This document shows, in pieces, positions 25,760 through 33,913 of a stretch of 64,000 nt of DNA (the stretch's first letter is position 1; every line of letters starts with the position of its first letter). Both the position numbers and the translations under genes were made by a program. Source of the stretch: an uncultured Bacilli bacterium (GTDB taxonomy: Bacteria; Bacillota_I; Bacilli_A; RF39; UBA660); contig CAKOQD010000001.1 of the NCBI GenBank assembly GCA_934101185.1, forward strand, positions 124,001-188,000. The letters are read 5' to 3'. The notes under the pieces were generated by a model. That model ran no database searches and had not been told where the DNA came from. It saw nothing but the letters and a program-made list of their open reading frames with translations.

Positions 25760-26590
25760 CTATTTACTATTTCTACGACGTACGATAAGTTTATCTGACG
25801 CTTTTTTCTTTCTTGTTTTATATCCAAGTGCAGGTTTACCCCATGGAGTCATTGGACCACTTCTACCGATTGGTGCTCTACCTTCACCACCACCATGTGG
25901 ATGGTCATTAGGGTTCATAACAGAACCACGAACAGTAGGTCTAACTCCCATGTGTCTCTTACGTCCAGCTTTTCCTATTTTAACTAATGAATAATCTTCA
26001 TTTCCAACTTCACCAATTGTAGCAAAGCAAGTTCCTAAGATTTTTCTTACTTCACCAGATGAAAGTCTTACTAAAACATATTTTCCTTCTTTACCAAGAA
26101 TTTGAGCAGAACAACCAGCACTTCTTGCAAGTTCTCCACCTTTTCCAGGTTGAAGTTCTATATTGTGAACAACTGTACCTTCTGGAATATTCATAAGTGG
26201 TAAAGCATTACCAACTCTAATATCCACATTTTGTCCTGAAACAATTTTTGTTCCAACTTTTAATCCACGTGGTGCAATAATATATCTTTTTTCACCATCT
26301 ATATAGTTAATTAAAGCAATATTTGCACTTCTGTTAGGATCATATTCAATAGTAGCAACTGTTCCTACAATATCAAACTTATTTCTTTTAAAATCAATAA
26401 TACGATATTTTCTTTTTTCTCCTCCACCTTGATGTCTTACAGTAATTCTACCTTGATTATTACGACCAGCTTTATTAGATTTACTAACTAATAAGCTTTT
26501 TTCAGGTTTATTTGTTGTAATTTCATCATTAACAAGTGTACTCATACCTCTTCTTGCATTAGTGGTAGGTTTATAATTTCTAATAGCCAT
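25760..26590 (-). CDS. rplB: 50S ribosomal protein L2
   Basis: L2 (276 residues) is needed for subunit joining and the peptidyl transferase centre. MAIRNYKPTTNARRGMS opens it, and the catalytic-region block MNPNDHPHGGGEGRAPIGR with its conserved His is intact near residue 225. It is 13 bases after rplW. Confidence 0.98.
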   Translation of the reverse strand: MAIRNYKPTTNARRGMSTLVNDEITTNKPEKSLLVSKSNKAGRNNQGRITVRHQGGGEKRKYRIIDFKRNKFDIVGTVATIEYDPNRSANIALINYIDGEKRYIIAPRGLKVGTKIVSGQNVDIRVGNALPLMNIPEGTVVHNIELQPGKGGELARSAGCSAQILGKEGKYVLVRLSSGEVRKILGTCFATIGEVGNEDYSLVKIGKAGRKRHMGVRPTVRGSVMNPNDHPHGGGEGRAPIGRSGPMTPWGKPALGYKTRKKKASDKLIVRRRNSK

Positions 26591-26603
26591 TTATAATACC
26601 TCC

Positions 26604-26885
26604 TTAACCTAATTCAATTGTTTGCCCTGGAGCTAATGTAACAATTGCTTTTTTCTTACGATTAGTAAGTCCAACATAACGACCTACTCTTCTCTTTTTA
26701 GGATGAACATTAATAGTTTTAATGCTCATAACTTTTACATTGAATAATTTTTCAATAGCAAGTTTAATTTCAGTTTTGTTACTTTTTGGATCAACATAGA
26801 AAGAGTAAACTCCATTTTGTCCTGCATAAGCAGCCTTTTCAGTAACAACTGGCGCCTTAATAACGTCTAAATATTTAGTATTCAT
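26604..26885 (-). CDS. rplW: 50S ribosomal protein L23
   Basis: L23 (93 residues) is the exit-site docking point for trigger factor and SRP. APVVTEKAAYAG, YSFYVDPKSNKTEIKLAIEKLF and KRRVGRYVGLTNRKKKAIVTL match. Its ATG overlaps the rplD stop (TAATG). Confidence 0.98.
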   Translation of the reverse strand: MNTKYLDVIKAPVVTEKAAYAGQNGVYSFYVDPKSNKTEIKLAIEKLFNVKVMSIKTINVHPKKRRVGRYVGLTNRKKKAIVTLAPGQTIELG

Positions 26886-27508
26886 TACTTAAGCACCTCC
26901 TTAATGCTTTCTAAAGCAGCATCTTCAATTAAAACCTTTTTAGCACTAACTATATCTAAAACTCCAACTTCATTAGCTTGTAAAAGCATAATATTTTGTA
27001 AATTTCTACTAGCAAGAATAACATTTTCACTATATTCTTTAACTACCACTAATAGTTTTTCACCATCAAGTTTTAAATTAGTAAGCATCTTAATCATATC
27101 CTTAGTTTTTGGAGTACTAAGTTTAATTTCATCTACTACAACTAAATTATTATTTTTAACTTTATATGACCAAGCAGATTTTAATGCTAACTTTCTTTCT
27201 TTTCTATTTTGTTTTTTATTATAACTTCTAGGAACTGGTCCAAAGGCTATACCTCCACCAACCCATTGTACAGATCTAATTGATCCTTGACGGGCATTAC
27301 CTGTACCTTTTTGTCTCCATGGTTTTCTACCACCACCAGAAACTTCAGCACGAGTTTTAGTCTTATGTGTTCCTTGTCTTAATGATGCTTGTGCAAGCAC
27401 TATAGCATCTTTTAATACTACATCATTAGGTTCTATTCCAAAAACTTCTTTATCTAGATTTAAATCTTTAATTTTTTCTCCATTTACATTTAAAAGTTCA
27501 TATTTCAT
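26885..27508 (-). CDS. rplD: 50S ribosomal protein L4
   Basis: L4 (207 residues from this start) extends a loop into the exit tunnel. MKYELLNVNGEKIKDLNL opens it, and the loop block GGGRKPWRQKGTGNARQGS is diagnostic. ATG 27508 is preferred over an earlier in-frame ATG at 27538 because TTTAGGAGGAATT is its ribosome site, leaving a 16-base gap to rplC. Confidence 0.97.
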   Translation of the reverse strand: MKYELLNVNGEKIKDLNLDKEVFGIEPNDVVLKDAIVLAQASLRQGTHKTKTRAEVSGGGRKPWRQKGTGNARQGSIRSVQWVGGGIAFGPVPRSYNKKQNRKERKLALKSAWSYKVKNNNLVVVDEIKLSTPKTKDMIKMLTNLKLDGEKLLVVVKEYSENVILASRNLQNIMLLQANEVGVLDIVSAKKVLIEDAALESIKEVLK

Positions 27509-27524
27509 GTTAATTCCTCCTAAA

Positions 27525-28259
27525 CTATTCAGCATCAACAGTTACTTCTTCAGTAGCAGCAACTTCTTCAACTACTGGTTGTTCTAAAACTTCTTCTTTA
27601 GCATAAGAAATTAAATCAAATGCATCATTCTTCTTATTAGTTTTAACTGCAGATTTAATAATAACTAAAGATTTATTAGGACCTGGAACACTACCTTTTA
27701 CTAAGATACAATTATCTTCCATATCCACTTTAATAATTTCTAGATTTTGAATAGTAACTTGTTCAGATCCCATATGACCAGGTAATGCTTTACCAGGTAA
27801 TACTCTTTTAGGTAACATAGTACCTAGAGATCCTACACCCCTATGATATTTTGAACCGTGTCCCATAGGTCCACGATGTTGGTTATTTTTCTTAATAACC
27901 CCTTGGTAACCCTTTCCTTTACTAATTCCAGTAACATCAACGATTTCACCAGCTTCGAATAAATCGGCCAATACTTCTTGTCCTAAAGTATAAGCGCTGA
28001 TATCTACTCCTTTAATTTCCCTTAAGAAGCGCTTAGGAGCAGTATTTGCTTTTTTAGAATGACCAACACTAGCCTTAGTAGCAAGTTTTTCTCTAATAGT
28101 TTCATAACCAAGTTGAATAGCTTCATAGCCATCGTTTTCCAAAGTCTTAACTTGAGTAACAACATTAGGATTAACTTCGATTACTGTAACTGGTACTAAT
28201 TTTCCATTAGTTCCAAAAACTTGAGTCATTCCAATCTTTCTACCTAAGATTCCTTTCAT
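27525..28259 (-). CDS. rplC: 50S ribosomal protein L3 with acidic C-terminal tail
   Basis: L3 sits near the peptidyl transferase centre. MKGILGRKIGMTQVF at the N-terminus and HRGPMGHGSKYHRGVGSLG with LPGKALPGHMG in the middle are intact. At 244 residues it is about 35 longer than usual; the extra part is a C-terminal acidic extension rich in Glu and Val (EVLEQPVVEEVAATEE and on). Such tails occur in some Bacilli and are probably disordered. Confidence 0.97.
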   Translation of the reverse strand: MKGILGRKIGMTQVFGTNGKLVPVTVIEVNPNVVTQVKTLENDGYEAIQLGYETIREKLATKASVGHSKKANTAPKRFLREIKGVDISAYTLGQEVLADLFEAGEIVDVTGISKGKGYQGVIKKNNQHRGPMGHGSKYHRGVGSLGTMLPKRVLPGKALPGHMGSEQVTIQNLEIIKVDMEDNCILVKGSVPGPNKSLVIIKSAVKTNKKNDAFDLISYAKEEVLEQPVVEEVAATEEVTVDAE

Positions 28260-28282
28260 TTTTCATTTTCTCCTTTTTTTAA

Positions 28283-28594
28283 TTATTTTTGTTTGATTTG
28301 GATATCGACACCACTAGGTAAATCTAAACGTTGTAATGCATCCAATGTTTCTTTACTAGGATTTTTAATATCGATTAATCTTTTGTGAGTTCTAACTTCA
28401 TATTGTTCACGAGAATCTTTATACTTATGAACAGCTCTTAAAATTGTAATTTTTTCAACTTCTGTTGGAAGTGGTACTGGACCACTAACTACTCCCCCAG
28501 CACGTTTAACTGTTTCAACAATTTTAGAAGCAGCATTATCAAGAATTCTATGATCATATGACTTTAGTCTAACACGAACATTAACTTCTGACAT
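28283..28594 (-). CDS. rpsJ: 30S ribosomal protein S10 (NusE)
   Basis: S10 (103 residues) is a head protein and, as NusE, part of transcription antitermination. RLKSYDHRILDNAASKIVE, VSGPVPLPTEVEKITILRA and the ending LPSGVDIQIKQK are typical. It is first in the 29-gene ribosomal operon, behind a promoter and a structured leader of about 110 bases. Confidence 0.98.
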   Translation of the reverse strand: MSEVNVRVRLKSYDHRILDNAASKIVETVKRAGGVVSGPVPLPTEVEKITILRAVHKYKDSREQYEVRTHKRLIDIKNPSKETLDALQRLDLPSGVDIQIKQK

Positions 28595-28707
28595 CTTCTT
28601 CCCTCCTTCGCCTATATCTAGTATAGACTTGCTCCGAGCAAAAACCCAATAACCAAGTCAACTCAACCTGGTGTATCAGCAACCTTGCACATCTCAGCAG
28701 TCATAAC
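28595..28707 (-). promoter_or_regulatory. S10-operon 5' leader, structured and G-rich
   Basis: The untranslated leader of rpsJ is about 110 bases and clearly richer in G than flanking intergenic DNA. It holds a perfect TTGCTC / GAGCAA hairpin at 28631-28643 and the stretch AAGGTTGCTGATACACCAGG. Similar sequences precede rpsJ in other Bacillota as I recall them, so a conserved ribosomal leader is likely. The ligand (r-protein or other) is not known to me. Confidence 0.5.
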
Positions 28708-28713
28708 ATCAAC

Positions 28714-28742
28714 ATTTTACCATACTATTCTATGAAAATCAA
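28714..28742 (-). promoter_or_regulatory. Promoter of the S10-spc-alpha operon
   Basis: TTGATT at 28737-28742 and TAAAAT at 28714-28719 are separated by 17 bp. Confidence 0.75.
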
Positions 28743-28770
28743 GCATTTTTCTTACAAAAAAACAATATTT

Positions 28771-28810
28771 TCTAAAAAAAAAATAGTAAAATTATAACAC
28801 TTTACTATTT
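28771..28810 (-). terminator. Terminator after rpoD
   Basis: A 10-bp AT-rich stem AAATAGTAAA / TTTACTATTT with a 10-base loop is followed by ten T on the minus strand. The rpoD stop lies in the 5' arm. Confidence 0.82.
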
Positions 28811-29917
28811 TCTAATATAACTTTTCAAATTTCCAGATCTTTTAGGATGTCTTAGTTTCCTTAAAGCTTTAGCTTCAATTTGTCTAATTCTTTCTCTAGT
28901 AACATTAAGTATATTCCCAATTTCTTCCAACGTCATTGGATGGTCACCATCAATTCCAAACCTAAGCATTAAAACTTTTTGTTCTCTTTCAGACAATATA
29001 GAAAGCGCTTTCATAACATCATCATGTAATCCAGAATTTATAACAGATTCCTCAACACATTTTTCCTCATCAGGTACAAAATCTACAAGTAAAGAATCAT
29101 CATCTTCACCAAGTGGTGTATAAAGTGAAACTGGAGCCTCAGCAACCTTCTTTAAATCTAAAACTTTTTCAACAGAAACACCCAACTCATCTGCTATTTG
29201 TTGATTTGTAACATCACTACCATATTTTTCAGAAAGCATTGCTTCAACACGGAACATTTTATTAATTCTCTCATACATATGAACAGGTATTCTAATAGTT
29301 CTCGATTGATCAGCAATCGCACGTGTAATTGATTGTCTTATCCACCATGTTGCATATGTAGAAAACTTATAACCCTTATCAACATCAAATTTATCCAAGG
29401 CTTTAATAAGTCCTATATTACCCTCTTGAATTAAGTCGCTAAAGGAAATGTTTTTATTAGTTCTATTAGAATAATGTTTCGCAATAGAAACAACCAATCT
29501 AAGATTACTATTAGCAAGTTTAGCTCTAGCTTCCTCATCACCATTTTTCATCAAAATAGCCAATTCCTTTTCCTCAGCAACACTAAGAAGAGGATAACTA
29601 CCAATATCTTTCAAATATAATTTAATTGAATCTGGAAAATGTTTCAAATCATTAAACATTTCAAGTTCTTGATTGAAATTTTCCTCCTCTTCAACATTAT
29701 CTTTAATAATATATCCATTACTTTCAATTTTTTTCTTTATAATATTAGTAATTTCAAATCTACAATCCTCAGAAATATCAAGCTTATCAAAATAATTTAA
29801 CAGTTTAGAATCAAAAGAATCAAGATCAATTTTTTTATCATTATCAAACGATTCAGTTCTAATTAAACTTTCAAATATTTTTGAAGAAACACTTTCAAAA
29901 TAATCTTTTTTTTCCAT
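28805..29917 (-). CDS. rpoD: Primary sigma factor (sigma-70/SigA type)
   Basis: RpoD directs RNA polymerase to housekeeping promoters. Its 370 residues match SigA in length. Residues 1-70 form a short region 1.1-like module. Region 1.2 starts near DSIKLYLKDIGSYPLLS (96-112). Region 2 has NLRLVVSIAKHY, DLIQEGNIGLIKALDKFD and the melting/-10 element GYKFSTYATWWIRQSITRAI (182-201). Regions 3 and 4 follow, with the -35 helix NVTRERIRQIEAKALRKLR (338-356). All canonical -10 and -35 contact residues are kept. A strong promoter precedes it. It lies directly downstream of a diverged paralogue; no dnaG is adjacent, unlike the classic dnaG-rpoD order. Confidence 0.95.
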   Translation of the reverse strand: MEKKDYFESVSSKIFESLIRTESFDNDKKIDLDSFDSKLLNYFDKLDISEDCRFEITNIIKKKIESNGYIIKDNVEEEENFNQELEMFNDLKHFPDSIKLYLKDIGSYPLLSVAEEKELAILMKNGDEEARAKLANSNLRLVVSIAKHYSNRTNKNISFSDLIQEGNIGLIKALDKFDVDKGYKFSTYATWWIRQSITRAIADQSRTIRIPVHMYERINKMFRVEAMLSEKYGSDVTNQQIADELGVSVEKVLDLKKVAEAPVSLYTPLGEDDDSLLVDFVPDEEKCVEESVINSGLHDDVMKALSILSEREQKVLMLRFGIDGDHPMTLEEIGNILNVTRERIRQIEAKALRKLRHPKRSGNLKSYIRK

Positions 29918-29947
29918 GTAATCCTTCCCCCTTTAAATATAAAACAA

Positions 29948-29976
29948 ATTATAACACATTTTGTTAAAAAATGCAA
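29948..29976 (-). promoter_or_regulatory. Promoter of rpoD
   Basis: TTGCAT at 29971-29976 and TATAAT at 29948-29953 are separated by 17 bp. The core resembles the promoter of the paralogous sigma gene upstream: identical -35 box, identical -10 box and an AAATGTG tract before the -10. A weak GCAAA / TTTGC hairpin overlaps its -35 region, so termination after the upstream gene would be weak. Confidence 0.85.
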
Positions 29977-29993
29977 ACATTTTTGCTATTTTT

Positions 29994-31019
29994 TTAAATA
30001 TAACACTTTATTTTGTCAATATTCTTAGATTTCTTCATCTTTTTTAAAGCCCTGTTTTGTATTTGCCTAATTCTCTCTTTAGTAACATCAAAAGCTTTAC
30101 CAACATCAGTCAAAGACATAGCCTTATTTCCACAAAGACCAAATCTAAGTATTATAATTTCTTTTTCCTTATTAGATAAAACATCAAGTATTTCTAATAT
30201 ATCATCTTTTAAAAAAGAATTATCAACATAATCTTCAAATTCAGAATAATCATCAGCAACAAAATCCATAAGCATTGTATCATCCTCATCATTTATTGGA
30301 GAATTTAATGACAAAGGTAATTCTGAAACTTTTTTAAGAAATAAAACCTTATCAACACTAATTTCAAGTTCTTTAGCAATATCATCATTAGTATAATTAC
30401 CCTCAAATCTAACAAAAAGATCAGCTTCTACACAAAGCAGCCTATTAACTTGCTCATGTATATGAGCAGGTAATCTCACAGTTCTAGAATTATCTGCAAT
30501 ATAATGACCTATAGCTTGCATAATCCACCATTTTGCATAAGATGAAAACCTATTACCTAAACTAACATCATACTTATCAACCGCAGTCATAAGACCTATA
30601 TTACCAATTTCTACTAAATCATCAAAAGAAACACCTCTATTTTGATATTTCTTAGCAATAGAAATAACCAATCTCAAATTAGCGGAAATAAACTTATCTC
30701 TAGCCTCCTTATCACCTTGACTAACTAGTTTAGCAAGCTCCACTTCCTCTTCTGAAGAAAGAAGTGGTATTCTACTAACTTCATTAATATAAATATCAAG
30801 ATTAGTAGTATCCGAAGTAAAATTAAATTTAGAATACAAAGATCTTTCATCAAGTTTTTTCATAATGATATCAGTCAAATAAACTCTATCACTTTCTAAA
30901 ACTTTAAGTTTATTGAAATATTTAGGTAATAATTCATCTAAACTCTTAGTACATTTACTATTAATTATACTATCAACAATCTTTGTAGAAATAGCTTCAT
31001 AATACTTATTATCATTCAT
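29994..31019 (-). CDS. Second sigma-70 family factor, diverged tandem paralogue of rpoD
   Basis: This 341-residue sigma factor has the full region 1.2-2-3-4 layout and an N-terminal module (KYYEAISTKIVDSIINS) like that of the adjacent rpoD (KDYFESVSSKIFESLIR). The -10 recognition element reads GNRFSSYAKWWIMQAIGHYI (155-174). Compared with rpoD, the Thr and Arg after the key Gln are replaced (QSITRAI to QAIGHYI) and the core-binding IQEG becomes VEIG. The -35 helix reads DVTKERIRQIQ, with one Arg to Lys change. Altered promoter choice is therefore plausible. ATG 31019 has a GGGGG ribosome site; the longer frame to 31079 starts inside the promoter. It is not a sporulation sigma by sequence pattern. 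Confidence 0.9.
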   Translation of the reverse strand: MNDNKYYEAISTKIVDSIINSKCTKSLDELLPKYFNKLKVLESDRVYLTDIIMKKLDERSLYSKFNFTSDTTNLDIYINEVSRIPLLSSEEEVELAKLVSQGDKEARDKFISANLRLVISIAKKYQNRGVSFDDLVEIGNIGLMTAVDKYDVSLGNRFSSYAKWWIMQAIGHYIADNSRTVRLPAHIHEQVNRLLCVEADLFVRFEGNYTNDDIAKELEISVDKVLFLKKVSELPLSLNSPINDEDDTMLMDFVADDYSEFEDYVDNSFLKDDILEILDVLSNKEKEIIILRFGLCGNKAMSLTDVGKAFDVTKERIRQIQNRALKKMKKSKNIDKIKCYI

Positions 31020-31050
31020 AGCTAATACCCCCTTCATAAAAACAATCAAG

Positions 31051-31079
31051 ATTATACCACATTTGAAATAAAAATGCAA
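31051..31079 (-). promoter_or_regulatory. Promoter of the second sigma factor gene
   Basis: TTGCAT at 31074-31079 and TATAAT at 31051-31056 are separated by 17 bp. It begins directly after the T-run of the gpmI-like terminator and resembles the rpoD promoter closely. Confidence 0.85.
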
Positions 31080-31101
31080 GAAAAAAAGAGCAAAAGCTCT
31101 T
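31079..31101 (-). terminator. Terminator after the iPGM-like gene
   Basis: The stem AAGAGC / GCTCTT with a 4-base loop is followed by TTTTTTTC on the minus strand. Confidence 0.85.
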
Positions 31102-32563
31102 AATAAACAACAATATTACCAGTCATCTCATCAGGAATAACTAATCCTAAAACACTTATAATCGAGGGAGCAACATCACAAAGATTACCATTACGAAGCT
31201 TATAATCCTTATCACAAACAATAAAATAAACAGGATTTAAAGTATTACCAGAATAAACTTTATCATCTCTAACCATTTCCTCAATATTACCATGACTAGA
31301 ACATATAATAAGTAAATAATCATTATTAAAACATGCTTCATATAAATTCATAACGCATTTGTCAACAACTTCAAGCGCCATCTTACAAGCATCATAATTA
31401 CCAGTGTGTCCAACCATATCACAATTAGCATAATTAATAAGTATAAAATCATAATCATTCATCACATTAATAACCTTATCCGTAATCTCATTAGCACTCA
31501 TTCCAGGATCCATATCATAACTATCAACCCTCTTCTTAGGAATACAAATATTAGACACATTATGATAAGAAACATCCCTATTACCATCAAAGAAACGAGT
31601 AACACAACTATACTTCGAAGTCTCTGCAATACGTAATACTCTTAACTTATTATCACTCAAAACATCAATCAAAGTATTATTGACCAAAGTACTAGAAAAA
31701 GCACTCAAACATTTAACCTTACCACTAATAGGAAACATACTAACACACTTAATATTACTATAAACATTAACATCTAAATAAGGAGAAAAAGAATTAGTAA
31801 CTAAACTAAATAACTGCTCAAAACAATTATTATTAAAATTAGCAATAATAACTCCATCACCATCACTAAATATACCATTTCTATTAACAAGAGTAGGAAC
31901 AATATAAGAATCAAATATTTCAAGATCATAAGAAGTATTAATTATACTCATTATATCATCATTAAAAGGTCCAACTCCCTTAAAAATAACATCATAACAC
32001 AACTTAGTCCTATCAAAATCTTCATCATTATCCATTACATAATACTTACCACTTAAACTAGAAATGTAACAATTCTTATCAATAATATAAGAAGAAAGCG
32101 CTTCTAAATTATTAACTGCACTAGAAGAAACATCCTCCCCTTCCAAAAATATATGTAAATAAATAGGAACATCATACTTACTAATCATATCAATTAAAGT
32201 TAATAAATATGATAAAGACTCTTCAGACAAAACATAAAATAAATGAAGTCTAGACTTATTACCTTTAACAAAATTAATTACCTCTAAAACATTAGAATTA
32301 TTATAAAAACTACCATCAGAAATAGAATTATTAAAAACATCAAAATTATTAAAAACTACTCTACCAGTCCCAATAGCCATATGACCAGTCTCACTATCAC
32401 AAACATTTAAAGAAATTAAATCTTGCTTACTAAGAAGCTTGCTATTAGGAAATTCCTTAAGTAACTTATCAATAGCAAAAGTATCAGCATCCAAAAAAGC
32501 ATTACCTAAAGATTCCTTTCTATAACCTAAACCATCTAAAACACAAAGCACTACTTTTTTCAT
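31100..32563 (-). CDS. Phosphoglycerate mutase (iPGM) homologue with degenerate active site
   Basis: The 487-residue frame aligns end to end with cofactor-independent phosphoglycerate mutase (about 510 residues). It starts VVLCVLDGLG and ends LCDVAPSIISVLG...EMTGNIVVY. Kept are the D10 metal ligand, the phosphoryl Ser (S57 in CDSETGH, usually NSEVGH) and D382/H386 in NCDMVGHTG. Lost are two metal ligands: the usual ADHGN reads SSHGN (S423) and AHTTNPVP reads GNTLNPVY (N440). Also lost are substrate residues: LLSDGGVHSH reads VLSEESLSYL, DGRD reads EGED, FRPDRA reads FNNNCF. It is probably not a working mutase; the intact length implies a retained role. It starts two bases after an AAA ATPase gene. 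Confidence 0.85.
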   Translation of the reverse strand: MKKVVLCVLDGLGYRKESLGNAFLDADTFAIDKLLKEFPNSKLLSKQDLISLNVCDSETGHMAIGTGRVVFNNFDVFNNSISDGSFYNNSNVLEVINFVKGNKSRLHLFYVLSEESLSYLLTLIDMISKYDVPIYLHIFLEGEDVSSSAVNNLEALSSYIIDKNCYISSLSGKYYVMDNDEDFDRTKLCYDVIFKGVGPFNDDIMSIINTSYDLEIFDSYIVPTLVNRNGIFSDGDGVIIANFNNNCFEQLFSLVTNSFSPYLDVNVYSNIKCVSMFPISGKVKCLSAFSSTLVNNTLIDVLSDNKLRVLRIAETSKYSCVTRFFDGNRDVSYHNVSNICIPKKRVDSYDMDPGMSANEITDKVINVMNDYDFILINYANCDMVGHTGNYDACKMALEVVDKCVMNLYEACFNNDYLLIICSSHGNIEEMVRDDKVYSGNTLNPVYFIVCDKDYKLRNGNLCDVAPSIISVLGLVIPDEMTGNIVVY

Positions 32564-32565
32564 AA

Positions 32566-33834
32566 CTACATACCCTCATTTATACAACAACTAGCATAGT
32601 AAGGAACATACTTAATACCATTTTTCATATCAAAATTACCATTAGTAAGTCTAATAGCAAAAGATAAATTATACTTCTTAATAGCAAGCAACAAACTCTT
32701 AGACTTAGCATTATCCGAAGATATAATCTCCATAGGAATAATCTTACCAGTTCTAGTTTGAACAACAAAATCAATATATGCTTTTCCTTCAGAATGATAA
32801 TGATAAATATTAAAACCATTAAGAACTAAAGAACAAGCAATACTATTTTCATACAAAATCATCATTAATTTATCATTCATAAGAAGTCTATTACCACTTA
32901 CATTCATCTTTTTATATAAAATTCCAGTATCATTATAATAAAGCTTAAAACTTTCTAAATCTTTACCCTTACTAATCGGAGAGACTATTTCACTAAGACG
33001 CGTACTTCTTATTACCATATTATCACTTTCCATATAATCTAAACAACGACTATAATCCTTACTTCTAGCACCACTTCTAACTAAACCATATAAAAACTTT
33101 CTATTAGATTTAAGAAGTTGAATAGAAATACTATTAAATATCTCATTACTACGTTTAATATCAATCAAATTATCCAAAGAAAACAACTTATTCTTTAATA
33201 AAACTATATTATTTTCATGAATTGAACTAAGTAAATTATAAGAAGACTCTAAATGATACTCTACAATTGCATTAGGATACCCACCACATATAACATAATC
33301 ATTATAACACTCCATAGCCATCGCATGAAAAGGCATAGGACTATTAGTCTTAAAACTATCCTCAATAAAAGCAATAAGCTGTTCCTTACCAATAAACTTT
33401 AAATATTCAAAAAAAGTAACTAATTGCATCTTTTTTAAAACAATATTCTTACCCTTACATGAATCAATCATTGAAAAATCATCAGTAATCATAATAACAT
33501 GATAAGAAGAATTATTAAACAAATTAATAACACTCTTAAGAACCTTTTCAGTAACATTATCAAAAATAATTAATGTTTCATCCTTAAAAATAGTTTCTAA
33601 AGAAATAGCACTAAGACCACGAATAAGTTTATCAAGAGTACTATTCCTATCAAAAACATAACTAAGTTCTAAATTATCATTACAATCAAAATAAACAGTA
33701 TTCTTATACTCACTTTTTCCAAAAGAAAGAGTACTATAAGTCTTACCACATCCACTTATTCCATAAAGTAACATTGGTTTCTTATAAGCATCTATCTTCC
33801 ATTTAAGTAACTCATTACTAACTTTTCGTTCCAT
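32566..33834 (-). CDS. AAA ATPase with C-terminal DUF4143 domain
   Basis: This 422-residue predicted ATPase of the AAA_14/DUF4143 type has Walker A GISGCGKT at 25-32 and a Walker B-like TLIIFDNV near 93-100. The C-terminus has a nuclease-like fold pattern with AYIDFVVQTRTGKIIPMEI. Such proteins are widespread, often in multiple copies, and their function is unknown. ATG 33834 is chosen because GGGAGG stands nine bases upstream; the frame extends to 33861. It is in one unit with the iPGM-like gene. Confidence 0.85.
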   Translation of the reverse strand: MERKVSNELLKWKIDAYKKPMLLYGISGCGKTYSTLSFGKSEYKNTVYFDCNDNLELSYVFDRNSTLDKLIRGLSAISLETIFKDETLIIFDNVTEKVLKSVINLFNNSSYHVIMITDDFSMIDSCKGKNIVLKKMQLVTFFEYLKFIGKEQLIAFIEDSFKTNSPMPFHAMAMECYNDYVICGGYPNAIVEYHLESSYNLLSSIHENNIVLLKNKLFSLDNLIDIKRSNEIFNSISIQLLKSNRKFLYGLVRSGARSKDYSRCLDYMESDNMVIRSTRLSEIVSPISKGKDLESFKLYYNDTGILYKKMNVSGNRLLMNDKLMMILYENSIACSLVLNGFNIYHYHSEGKAYIDFVVQTRTGKIIPMEIISSDNAKSKSLLLAIKKYNLSFAIRLTNGNFDMKNGIKYVPYYASCCINEGM

Positions 33835-33867
33835 AAATTGTATCCTCCCTACCATAATCATAACTTA

Positions 33868-33896
33868 AGTATAAAACAAACCCAAATAAAAAGCAA
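33868..33896 (-). promoter_or_regulatory. Promoter of the AAA ATPase/iPGM-like unit, overlapping the spo0A terminator
   Basis: TTGCTT at 33891-33896 and TATACT at 33868-33873 are separated by 17 bp. The -35 box uses the 3' arm and T-run of the spo0A terminator. Confidence 0.72.
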
Positions 33897-33908
33897 GTAT
33901 AAACTTGC
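33887..33908 (-). terminator. Terminator after spo0A
   Basis: The stem GCAAGT / ACTTGC with a 4-base loop is followed by TTTTTA. It shares bases with the next promoter. Confidence 0.8.
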
Positions 33909-33913
33909 ATTAT

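Noticed and set aside
28595..28742. A small protein gene in the rpsJ leader
   Set aside because: No frame with start and ribosome site spans it; hairpins and a promoter position fit an RNA leader.
29954..29990. Strong terminator between the two sigma genes
   Set aside because: Only a 5-bp GCAAA / TTTGC stem is present, overlapping the rpoD promoter; too weak to list as a terminator.
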